The notes beneath the pieces were generated by a model that did no database searches, was not told where the DNA came from, and saw only the letters and a list, made by a program, of their open reading frames with translations. Below are positions 1-6,217 of a stretch of DNA of 26,728 nucleotides, piece after piece. The translations under genes and the position numbers were made by a program. This DNA is from Subdoligranulum sp. CAG:314 (GTDB taxonomy: Bacteria; Bacillota; Clostridia; Christensenellales; CAG-314), in contig FR900996.1 of assembly GCA_000437915.1 (NCBI GenBank), positions 1-26,728 of the forward strand, written 5' to 3'. How positions within the stretch are numbered: position 1 is the stretch's first letter; each line of letters opens with the position of its first letter.

Positions 1-51
1 AGGGGACTGAAAATCCCCGTGTCGGTGGTTCGATTCCGCCCCGAGGCACCA
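1..51 (+). tRNA. tRNA-Phe(GAA), 3' part only
   Basis: The window opens inside a tRNA. A five-pair anticodon stem (GGGGA/TCCCC) encloses the loop CTGAAAA, which gives anticodon GAA (Phe). A T-arm with GGTGG/CCGCC and the TTCGATT loop follows, then the acceptor 3' strand CCGAGGC, discriminator A and an encoded CCA at 49-51. The 5' half (acceptor 5' strand and D-arm) lies outside the window. A37 and A38 follow the anticodon, as expected of a MiaA/MiaB substrate. A terminator-like hairpin begins inside the acceptor end. Confidence 0.93.
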
Positions 52-71
52 CTCGAAGTGGTGTTTTTTTT
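47..71 (+). terminator. Terminator-like hairpin overlapping the tRNA-Phe CCA end
   Basis: The arms CACCACT (47-53) and AGTGGTG (57-63) are perfectly complementary around a 3-nt loop and are followed by eight T (64-71). The left arm contains the last acceptor base, the discriminator and the CCA of tRNA-Phe. tRNA-Thr starts only 12 bases after the T-run with no room for a promoter, so termination must be partial if the genes share a transcript. The hairpin could instead guide 3' processing. Confidence 0.8.
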
Positions 72-83
72 AGAAATCTTTGC

Positions 84-160
84 GCTGGTGTAGCTCAACT
101 AGGCAGAGCAATTGATTTGTAATCAATAGGTTGTAGGTTCGATTCCCATCACCAGCTCCA
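84..160 (+). tRNA. tRNA-Thr(UGU)
   Basis: This is a complete 77-nt tRNA. The acceptor GCTGGTG pairs with CACCAGC, T is at position 8, and the D-arm (TAGCTCAACTAGGCAGAGCA) is standard. The anticodon stem ATTGA/TCAAT encloses the loop TTTGTAA, giving anticodon TGT (Thr). The T-arm has GTAGG and TTCGATT, the discriminator is T and CCA is encoded. It lies between tRNA-Phe and tRNA-Tyr on the same strand and is probably cotranscribed with them. Confidence 0.96.
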
Positions 161-175
161 CAATTTAATATTTTT

Positions 176-260
<85 letters not shown>

Positions 261-262
261 AG

Positions 263-309
263 CAGCCTGAATCGGTTTTGTATAACTACCGTATTCAGGT
301 TGTTTTTTT
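263..309 (+). terminator. Rho-independent terminator of the tRNA cluster
   Basis: The arms CAGCCTGAATCGG (263-275) and CCGTATTCAGGTTG (289-302) pair with one bulged T and G-U closures, and seven T follow (303-309). The right arm and T-run belong to a unit that is duplicated directly downstream. Confidence 0.8.
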
Positions 310-364
310 GTCGTTGCTTGAAAGCCCCGTATTCAGGTTGTTTTTTTGTCGATGCCTGAAAGCC
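289..364 (+). repeat. Tandem direct repeat, two 38-bp units, carrying the terminator right arm and T-run
   Basis: Unit 1 (289-326) and unit 2 (327-364) are head-to-tail and differ at two positions by eye. Each carries CCGTATTCAGGTTG, seven T, GTCG and ends TGAAAGCC. Unit 2, with the end of unit 1, can form a weaker second terminator-like hairpin (CTTGAA 317-322 with TTCAGG 332-337, T-run 341-347). There are no spacers, so this is not a CRISPR array. The rest of the gap to 428 holds only an A/T-only inverted repeat (372-391, eight-base arms). Confidence 0.85.
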
Positions 365-428
365 GCAAGTCATTAAAATTTTTATTTTAATTCAAACGAC
401 TTCGTTAACTAAAAATGCGTAATAAATT

Positions 429-709
429 TTATTTTTCCGAATCGCTTTGGCTGTTTTCAGACAATTGCAGCCGCTGTTTTTTGATTTTTTTTGATAAAAC
501 AATGCAAGCGGCAATACCTGCAATCAAAATTATTGCCGCAACGCCGCAAATAGCCCATCCCCATCGAATGTCGGCGTCGCTTTTTCAACTGCCGCATCAA
601 AGAAAGTTATAATTATCCCGAACAGGAGCATTATTCCCGCTTCCACGGTCATTATTATGACATTTTTAAGGCTTTTTTCCAATTTTCGGCACAAATCCTC
701 AGATTTCAT
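429..709 (-). pseudogene. Frameshifted small two-helix membrane protein
   Basis: Reading leftward from an ATG at 709, with an AAAGGATG ribosome site upstream, the frame gives MKSEDLCRKLEKSLKN, a hydrophobic helix (about residues 18-40) and then a nonsensical tail that stops at 530. If the reading slips by one base at the five-A run (plus-strand T at 581-585), the next frame gives a second convincing helix (WGWAICGVAAIILIAGIAAC), a basic KK stretch and an acidic Ser/Gln tail, ending at a stop at 429-431. Repaired, it would be 93 residues. I recognise no family. It may be a true pseudogene, a sequencing error in a homopolymer or a translational frameshift. No promoter was recognised for it. Confidence 0.55.
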
Positions 710-799
710 TAAGAACATCCTTTAAAACAGCTTATTCCCGGCAGTGTAAAAAAGCTACACGTATACGCCGAATGTGCAATCAACTTGTATTGCGTCGAT

Positions 800-828
800 T
801 TGCACTCAAACCGATTTTGTGTTATAAT
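800..828 (+). promoter_or_regulatory. Sigma-A-type promoter of the alarmone synthetase gene
   Basis: A -35 TTGCAC (800-805), a 17-bp spacer and a perfect -10 TATAAT (823-828) are present. The expected transcription start is about 834-836, which coincides with the ATG at 835. Confidence 0.8.
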
Positions 829-834
829 ACTTTC

Positions 835-1515
835 ATGGAAAAAAATAATATCAGAATTACAGATGACAACGAAAACAATTTTTTTGAAAATGTCGATTCG
901 GATTTGTTCATAGAAAAAACTATGCCGTATATGGAGCTTATGATGAAATACGGCTGCGCTTTGAAAGAAATCACGACCAAGTTTGAGGTTCTGAACAGCG
1001 AATTTTCTCTTTTATACAATCGGAATCCAATCGAATCAATCAAAACAAGACTGAAAAGACCGCGCAGCATTGTGGCAAAGCTTGCAAAACACGGTATACC
1101 GGTCACGGTGCAGAATATCCGCGAAAATGTTTTCGACGTAGCGGGCGCGCGCATTATCTGTTCTTTTCCCTACGATATTTATTCGTTGGTGGAGATGCTT
1201 AAAAAGCAGGACGATATAACGGTGTTGAAGGTCAAGGATTATATTTCCAATCCCAAACCAAACGGATACAGAAGTCTGCATCTGATTGTCGAAATACCCA
1301 TATTTTTATCCGACAGAAAAGAAAACGTCGTTGTCGAGGTGCAGCTGCGCACGATTGCCATGGATTTTTGGGCAAGTCTCGAACATAAACTCAAATACAA
1401 GAAAAATATCGATACTCCCGAAGAGATTGTGGACGAGCTAAGAAAATGCGCAGACGAAATCGGCAGACTTGACCTCAAAATGCAGGAGATACATAAGCGC
1501 ATAGAAAATTTATAA
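835..1515 (+). CDS. Small alarmone synthetase, (p)ppGpp synthetase of the RelQ/YjbM type
   Basis: This 226-residue protein matches the single-domain RelA/SpoT-like synthetases that transfer pyrophosphate from ATP to GDP or GTP to make (p)ppGpp. Family hallmarks visible in order are RLKRPRSIVAKL (substrate-binding basic segment), NVFDVAGARIICSF (metal-binding Asp region), KVKDYISNPKPNGYRSLHL, and VEVQLRTIAMDFWASLEHKLKYKK. There is no hydrolase, TGS or ACT domain, so it is a stand-alone synthetase. The frame is open back to an ATG at 772, but the promoter lies between the two starts, so 835 is preferred. There is no Shine-Dalgarno before 835, and the transcript probably begins at or next to the ATG. 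The gene stands alone. Confidence 0.9.
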   Translation: MEKNNIRITDDNENNFFENVDSDLFIEKTMPYMELMMKYGCALKEITTKFEVLNSEFSLLYNRNPIESIKTRLKRPRSIVAKLAKHGIPVTVQNIRENVFDVAGARIICSFPYDIYSLVEMLKKQDDITVLKVKDYISNPKPNGYRSLHLIVEIPIFLSDRKENVVVEVQLRTIAMDFWASLEHKLKYKKNIDTPEEIVDELRKCADEIGRLDLKMQEIHKRIENL

Positions 1516-1531
1516 ATCTTCTCGTTTTCGG

Positions 1532-1560
1532 TTGCAATAGAAATAAATATATAGTAAAAT
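1532..1560 (+). promoter_or_regulatory. Promoter of the riboswitch-controlled cation ATPase gene
   Basis: A -35 TTGCAA (1532-1537), a 17-bp spacer and a -10 TAAAAT (1555-1560) are present. The predicted start near 1567 falls at the first bases of the riboswitch aptamer. Confidence 0.65.
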
Positions 1561-1563
1561 ATC

Positions 1564-1672
1564 CGAAAAGGGAGTAGCCGGCGTTTTAAGCGTTGTTAAA
1601 TCAACAGTCACGTTTTTACTGGTTTAACATTGAACGGCAAGACTTATGCGTTTTTTCGCATAAGTCTTTTTT
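1564..1672 (+). ncRNA. yybP-ykoY (Mn2+) riboswitch with its expression-platform terminator
   Basis: The aptamer shows the two conserved junction strands of the class, AAAAGGGAGTAGC (1567-1579) and CGGCAAGACTT (1635-1645). Helix P2 is GCCG/CGGC. A further arm pairs GTTAAA with TTTAAC and CAGT with ACTG around an internal loop. The 3' strand of P1 (CTTAT) is shared with a strong terminator whose arms AAGACTTATGCG (1639-1650) and CGCATAAGTCTT enclose six T and end in a T-run. Known members bind Mn2+ and turn expression on by stabilising P1 against the terminator, and the same logic fits here. P1 looks short (three to five pairs). Confidence 0.85.
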
Positions 1673-1737
1673 GTTTCCCGCACCCTTCTATCGGTTTAAA
1701 ACAAACAAAATATAGAATAATTTGAAAGGAGAAAAAA

Positions 1738-4410
1738 ATGAAGCACTATTTATCGGAAGTTCGGGACGTCTTGGAAAGCGTTGACGCTACGCAAGACGGA
1801 CTGAAAAGCGACGAAGCAGGCGAGCGGCTGCAAAAAAACGGTCCGAACAAGCTTCGGGAGCCTAAAAAAGTTTCTTTGTTTGTCAGGTTTCTCAAACAGC
1901 TTGCCGACCCGATGATTATCATTCTGATTGTTGCGGCGGCAGTGTCCGCAGTCATCGCCGTATTGGAAAAAGAGAGCTTCGCGGACGTAATAATCATAGT
2001 TGCGGTTGTTCTGATAAACGCCGTGCTGGGAGTGGTTCAGGAAAGCAAAGCCGAAAAGGCGATTGCCGCTTTGCAGGAAATGACAGCCGCAACGTCAAAG
2101 GCGCTGCGGGACGGAAAAATCGTTCACGTCAAGAGTCAGGACTTGGTGACGGGGGATATAATTCTGCTAGAAGCCGGAGACTCTGTTCCCGCGGACTCGC
2201 GGATTATCGAATCGGCAAGTCTGAAAATAGAAGAAGCAGCCCTCACGGGAGAATCTGTCCCCGTAAACAAAACCGCTGCGATTCTCAATACGCCTGACGG
2301 TCAAAAGGACGTGCCTTTGGGCGACAGAAAGAACATGGCTTATATGGGCAGCACCGTCGTATACGGTCGCGGCAAAGCCGTGGTTGTGGCTGTCGGTATG
2401 GACACCGAAATGGGCAAAATCGCAACGTCTTTGGAGATGGCTAAGGAGGAAGCAACGCCGCTTCAAAAAAAGCTCGGACAGCTAAGCAAGGTTTTAAGCT
2501 TTGCCGTTATCGGGATTTGCGTGTTTATATTTCTTTATAAGTTTATTTACGCCAAGGCGACAGGCTCCGTATTCGATTTTCCTACCGCGCTTGACTCTTT
2601 CATGATTGCCGTAAGTCTTGCGGTTGCCGCTATCCCCGAAGGACTTGCAACCGTAGTTACAATCGTTCTTTCCATAGGCGTAACCAAAATGTCCAAGCGC
2701 AACGCAGTGATTAGAAAACTGACTGCTGTGGAAACTCTCGGCTGCGCGCAGATTATATGCTCGGACAAGACCGGAACGCTTACCCAAAACAAAATGACTG
2801 TGGTGGAGTGCTTTTGCGAAGACAGCGAGCTTTTGGGAACATGCCTTGCGCTTTCATCCGACGCGGAGCTTGACGAGGACACGAATCAAGCCGTAGGAGA
2901 GCCTACGGAGTGCGCTTTGGTCAATTACGCCTATTCCATCGGGTTGGATAAAAACCGTCTCAAAGCCACTCAAAGGCGCGTAGGCGAAGCTCCTTTCGAC
3001 TCGATGCGGAAGATGATGTCCACAATCTGCAAAAACGAAGAGAACGGTGAGCTGCTGCAATATACCAAGGGCGCGCCCGACGAAGTGTTGAAGCGATGCT
3101 CCAAAATGCTTTCCGACGGAAAAATTGTCGAGCTTGACGACTCGTTGAGAGCAAAAATCCTCGATGAAAACAAGCGCATGGCAAGCAAGGCTCTAAGAGT
3201 GATGTGCGGCGCATACAAGGCCTTGACGCAGCTGCCGACAAGCTTTGAGCCTTCCGAGCTGGAAAAAAATCTCGTTTTCATCGGTCTTGCGGGAATGATA
3301 GACCCCGTGCGTCCCGAGGTGAAAGCCGCGATAGAGGAATGCAATCGGGCGGGCATCAGACCTGTTATGATTACCGGCGACCACAAGGACACCGCGGTGG
3401 CCATTGCTTTGGAGCTTGGAATCATAACCGATTCCTCTCAGGCTTTGACGGGCGCGCAGCTTGACGAGATGTCCGACGACGAGCTGCTAGGCAAAATAGA
3501 GGATTTTTCCGTTTACGCGCGCGTACAGCCCGAGCATAAGGTGCGTATTGTGAACGCATGGAAGCAGCGCGGCTGCATAACGGCAATGACGGGCGACGGA
3601 GTAAACGACTCTCCCTCAATCAAGAGCGCCGATATAGGCATCGGCATGGGAATAACGGGCACCGACGTAACCAAGGGAGTAGCCGATATGGTGCTTGCCG
3701 ACGACAATTTTGCCACGATAGTGTCGGCGGTAGAGGAAGGACGGCGCATATACGACAACATAAGAAAGTCTATACAATTCCTGCTTTCCTCAAATCTGAG
3801 CGAGGTTATTGCAATTTTCGTTGCCACGTTGTTCAACTTCGTTATACTCAGCCCGATACACCTGTTGTGGATAAACCTGATTACCGATACGTTTCCCGCG
3901 CTTGCGCTCGGAGTAGAGCCTGCGGACGAAAAAATTATGAAACGTCCTCCAAGAAACTCCCGCGACAGTATTTTCGCAAATCATCTCGGAATCGACGTTG
4001 TCTATCAGGGGATTATGGTAGCGGTATTGACTCTTGCCGCCTATTTTATCGGCTTTGAAATGGAAAACGGTTATTGGGGAATCGGGCAGAGCAACGACGG
4101 CATTACCATGGCTTTTCTGACGCTATCCATGGCTGAAATGTTCCATGCTTTCAATCTGCGCAGTCGCAGCCGCTCCGTTTTTGCGGTAAAGAAACAGAAT
4201 TGGATTCTGTGGGGCGCGTTCGGGATTTCGCTTGCGCTTACTACACTGATTATTTTCGTGCCCGCGCTCAGCGGAATTTTCGGACTGACGCCGATAACAA
4301 TCGCGGAATATTTTACCGCTATGGGACTTGCGTTTCTTGTTGTGCCGATTGTCGAAGCGGTAAAGCTGATTTCGGGCGTTTCAGAAAAGAAAAAAAGCAA
4401 AAGGAAATAA
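1738..4410 (+). CDS. P-type (type II) cation-transporting ATPase, Ca2+/Mn2+ exporter
   Basis: This 890-residue membrane pump is full length for the SERCA/PMCA-like bacterial family. The N-terminal cation-ATPase domain, actuator loop TGES (170-173), phosphorylation motif DKTGT (Asp343), a nucleotide-binding domain with KGAPD, the hinge TGDGVND (618-624) and the C-terminal helices are all present. The full set of SERCA-type Ca2+ ligands can be picked out: Glu301 in PEGL (M4), Asn686 and Glu689 (M5), Asn713, Thr716 and Asp717 (M6), and Glu800 (M8). It would expel divalent cations from the cytoplasm with ATP. The start follows a GAAAGGAG site. Control by the upstream Mn2+-type riboswitch suggests that Mn2+ is a physiological substrate. 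The tail ends in a Lys-rich stretch. Confidence 0.95.
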   Translation: MKHYLSEVRDVLESVDATQDGLKSDEAGERLQKNGPNKLREPKKVSLFVRFLKQLADPMIIILIVAAAVSAVIAVLEKESFADVIIIVAVVLINAVLGVVQESKAEKAIAALQEMTAATSKALRDGKIVHVKSQDLVTGDIILLEAGDSVPADSRIIESASLKIEEAALTGESVPVNKTAAILNTPDGQKDVPLGDRKNMAYMGSTVVYGRGKAVVVAVGMDTEMGKIATSLEMAKEEATPLQKKLGQLSKVLSFAVIGICVFIFLYKFIYAKATGSVFDFPTALDSFMIAVSLAVAAIPEGLATVVTIVLSIGVTKMSKRNAVIRKLTAVETLGCAQIICSDKTGTLTQNKMTVVECFCEDSELLGTCLALSSDAELDEDTNQAVGEPTECALVNYAYSIGLDKNRLKATQRRVGEAPFDSMRKMMSTICKNEENGELLQYTKGAPDEVLKRCSKMLSDGKIVELDDSLRAKILDENKRMASKALRVMCGAYKALTQLPTSFEPSELEKNLVFIGLAGMIDPVRPEVKAAIEECNRAGIRPVMITGDHKDTAVAIALELGIITDSSQALTGAQLDEMSDDELLGKIEDFSVYARVQPEHKVRIVNAWKQRGCITAMTGDGVNDSPSIKSADIGIGMGITGTDVTKGVADMVLADDNFATIVSAVEEGRRIYDNIRKSIQFLLSSNLSEVIAIFVATLFNFVILSPIHLLWINLITDTFPALALGVEPADEKIMKRPPRNSRDSIFANHLGIDVVYQGIMVAVLTLAAYFIGFEMENGYWGIGQSNDGITMAFLTLSMAEMFHAFNLRSRSRSVFAVKKQNWILWGAFGISLALTTLIIFVPALSGIFGLTPITIAEYFTAMGLAFLVVPIVEAVKLISGVSEKKKSKRK

Positions 4411-4459
4411 CAGTCGACAATTCCTATTGATTTAGTTGCTTTTGTCCCAATCCTTTTTC

Positions 4460-4488
4460 TTGACTTATGGGGCAAGAAAGTTTATTAT
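4460..4488 (+). promoter_or_regulatory. Promoter of cysE-cysK, with an inverted repeat over the -10
   Basis: A -35 TTGACT (4460-4465), a 17-bp spacer and a -10 TATTAT (4483-4488) are present. The perfect inverted repeat AAAGTTT (4477-4483)/AAACTTT (4493-4499) brackets the -10 and the start point and is a candidate operator. No cysteine T-box or S-box leader fits in the 27 or so bases before the ATG. No terminator is seen between the ATPase gene and this promoter. Confidence 0.7.
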
Positions 4489-4515
4489 TAAGAAACTTTT
4501 TCAGAGGAACCGAAT

Positions 4516-5160
4516 ATGACACAAAAGGATTGGCTTAAAGAGGAAATAAAGGCATACAGGAAATATGACGTCGCGGCAAAAAGCGACAGGGAAATCGCCA
4601 AGCTTTACCCGGGATTAAAAGCAAGCCTCAGACACAAAAAAGCGCACAGGCTTTATCTCGAAGGGAAATACTTTCTTGCGCGAAAATATGCGGACAAAAC
4701 AAGACTCAAAACGGGCATTGAAATACATCCGGGTGCAAAAATAGGCAAGGGCTTTGTCATAGACCACGGGATGGGAGTCGTTATCGGAGAAACGACGGAA
4801 ATAGGCAACAACGTGCTGATATATCAGGGGGTTACTCTCGGCGGCACGGGGAAGGAAACGGGCAAGCGCCACCCTACGATAGGCAACAACGTTGTCATAG
4901 GGTGCGGAGCAAAAGTTCTCGGTCCGGTAAACATAGGAGACAATGCCAAAATCGCCGCAAACGCGGTTGTACTCACCGATGTTCCGCCGGACAGCACGGC
5001 TGTCGGAGCGCCTGCAAAGATAATAAAGATAAAGGGTGCGAGGGTAAACAACACTGCCGCGTCCATGCTGAACCATGCGGACATACCCAACGTAATCGAA
5101 GAACTGTACGGCAGAATAAACGCTTTGGAAAAACAAATTGCGTCGAAGGAGAAAAAGTGA
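4516..5160 (+). CDS. cysE: Serine O-acetyltransferase
   Basis: CysE transfers acetyl from acetyl-CoA to L-serine, making the O-acetylserine used by the next gene. The 214-residue protein has a helical N-terminus (about 1-65), then a left-handed beta-helix of hexapeptide repeats. This includes HPGAKIGKGFVIDHGMGVVIGE, whose IDHGMG segment carries the active-site His, then TEIGNNVLIYQGVTLGG and NNVVIGCGAKVLG, ending in AVGAPAKIIKIKG. The length suits the short Gram-positive form. An AGAGGAA ribosome site precedes the ATG. The C-terminal coil (LYGRINALEKQIASKEKK) is in the region through which CysE commonly docks to CysK. It is the first gene of a two-gene operon, one base before cysK. Confidence 0.95.
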   Translation: MTQKDWLKEEIKAYRKYDVAAKSDREIAKLYPGLKASLRHKKAHRLYLEGKYFLARKYADKTRLKTGIEIHPGAKIGKGFVIDHGMGVVIGETTEIGNNVLIYQGVTLGGTGKETGKRHPTIGNNVVIGCGAKVLGPVNIGDNAKIAANAVVLTDVPPDSTAVGAPAKIIKIKGARVNNTAASMLNHADIPNVIEELYGRINALEKQIASKEKK

Positions 5161-5161
5161 T

Positions 5162-6076
5162 ATGCTGAAAAATTCCGTAACGAAAACAATAGGCAACACA
5201 CCTTTACTCCGTATGACGCGGCTTAAAAAGAGTCTCGGATTGAAGTCGGATATCTTTGCCAAGCTTGAATTTTTGAATCCTGCGGGAAGTATAAAGGACC
5301 GTGTTGCCGAAGAAATCATCGCTTCGGCAATACGGGAGGGAAAAATAAATGCAAAAACTACCGTCATAGAAGCGACGAGCGGAAACACGGGTATAGGGTT
5401 GGCGTTTTGTTGCGCGTGCAGAGGACTTAAACTTATTGTGGTGATGCCCGATACTATGAGCGGAGAAAGAATTTCACTGATGAAAGCTTACGGCGCGGAG
5501 GTCGTTCTCAGTCAGGGCAAACTGGGTATGCGCGGAGCGGTAGAAGAAGCCGAAAGGATAGCGGCAAGCTCGGACAATGCTTTTTTGGCGCGTCAGTTTG
5601 AAAATCCCGCCAACGCAGCCGCCCATTTTAAAACCACGGGACCTGAAATTTACCGCGATTTGAGCAATACGGATTATTTCGTAGCAGGCATAGGCACAGG
5701 CGGAACAATAACGGGCGCGGGCGGTTTTCTCAAAAAAAAGCTGAAAGACGTCAGGCTTGTGGGAGTGGAGCCTGCCGCCTCTCCCGTGCTGACCGAGGGC
5801 AAAAGCGGAAGCCATCGAATTCAAGGTATAGGCGCAGGCTTTGTCCCGCCTTTGCTCAAAAGAGAATTGCTTTACGACATAGTCACGGTGAGCGACGAAG
5901 ATGCGATTTATTTTGCAAAGCTGGTCGCCTCGACGGAAGGATGCTGCGTAGGTATTTCTGCGGGAGCGAATGTTTGCGCCTGCGTCAGACTTGCGCAAAT
6001 GGAACGCGGAAAAAATATAGTCACCGTTTTGCCTGACAGCGGCGCAAGATATATTTCTACGGGATTGTTCGGATAA
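5162..6076 (+). CDS. cysK: Cysteine synthase (O-acetylserine sulfhydrylase)
   Basis: This PLP enzyme replaces the acetate of O-acetylserine with sulfide to make L-cysteine. The 304-residue protein shows the PLP lysine Lys45 in NPAGSIKDR, the substrate loop ATSGNTGIGLA, the phosphate-binding GTGGTITGAGG, and the family C-terminal pattern EGCCVGISAGAN...VLPDSGARYISTGLF. The frame extends to a TTG at 5138, but the AAGGAG site at 5146-5151 fixes the start at 5162, one base after the cysE stop. The tight cysE-cysK spacing fits cotranscription and formation of a cysteine synthase complex. The operon ends at the terminator at 6096-6122. Confidence 0.95.
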   Translation: MLKNSVTKTIGNTPLLRMTRLKKSLGLKSDIFAKLEFLNPAGSIKDRVAEEIIASAIREGKINAKTTVIEATSGNTGIGLAFCCACRGLKLIVVMPDTMSGERISLMKAYGAEVVLSQGKLGMRGAVEEAERIAASSDNAFLARQFENPANAAAHFKTTGPEIYRDLSNTDYFVAGIGTGGTITGAGGFLKKKLKDVRLVGVEPAASPVLTEGKSGSHRIQGIGAGFVPPLLKRELLYDIVTVSDEDAIYFAKLVASTEGCCVGISAGANVCACVRLAQMERGKNIVTVLPDSGARYISTGLFG

Positions 6077-6095
6077 AACTATTATAGATAAATTG

Positions 6096-6122
6096 AGACG
6101 ACTCTTCGGAGCCGTCTTTTTT
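6096..6122 (+). terminator. Terminator of cysE-cysK
   Basis: The stem AGACG-A-CTC / GAG-C-CGTCT closes on a stable TTCG tetraloop with one A-C mismatch and is followed by six T. Confidence 0.9.
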
Positions 6123-6132
6123 CTTACCTTTT

Positions 6133-6161
6133 AAGGACAAAAACCGTCCGTATTCGACAAA
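6133..6161 (+). promoter_or_regulatory. Spo0A box pair upstream of the spoIIA operon
   Basis: TTCGACAAA at 6153-6161 is, on the reverse strand, TTTGTCGAA, a perfect match to the Spo0A box. A second, degenerate copy AAGGACAAA (reverse TTTGTCCTT) lies at 6133-6141, exactly 20 bases away, so on the same helix face. Spo0A~P is the known activator of spoIIA in Bacillus, which supports the call. Confidence 0.75.
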
Positions 6162-6188
6162 ACAGGCTCTTTCGGACGTTCTTATTTT

Positions 6189-6197
6189 TGATAAAAT
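6189..6197 (+). promoter_or_regulatory. Possible extended -10 element of the spoIIA operon
   Basis: TGATAAAAT is an extended -10 pattern (TG-N-TAAAAT), 21 bases before the ATG. The hexamer at the expected -35 (CTTTCG) is poor, which would fit an activator-dependent promoter. No good sigma-H match (AGGA...GAAT) was found. A CGTCCG (6145-6150)/CGGACG (6173-6178) inverted repeat overlaps the region. Confidence 0.4.
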
Positions 6198-6217
6198 CGA
6201 TTGGCAAGGAGGCAATC

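Noticed and set aside
289..364. Possible CRISPR repeat pair
   Set aside because: Only two units, joined without a spacer, and each contains a terminator arm and T-run. It is a tandem duplication.
581..585. Programmed -1 frameshift in the small membrane protein gene
   Set aside because: The coding-strand sequence GTTGAAAAAGCG lacks a canonical slippery heptamer and no strong downstream hairpin was found. Mutation or sequencing error is more likely.
415..612. Plus-strand 65-codon ORF
   Set aside because: It is the reverse shadow of the frameshifted minus-strand membrane protein gene, with no ribosome site.
772..834. Upstream start for the alarmone synthetase at 772
   Set aside because: It has no ribosome site, adds residues that do not resemble the family, and lies upstream of a near-consensus promoter at 800-828.
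4615..5388. Minus-strand open frame (257 codons) opposite cysE and cysK
   Set aside because: It is antisense to two intact, recognisable enzymes and has no family features or ribosome site.
6131..6200. Sigma-H promoter for spoIIA
   Set aside because: Only partial -35 resemblance (ACAGGCTCT, AAGGACAAA) and no GAAT-type -10 at the proper distance. The AAGGACAAA site is better explained as a degenerate Spo0A box.
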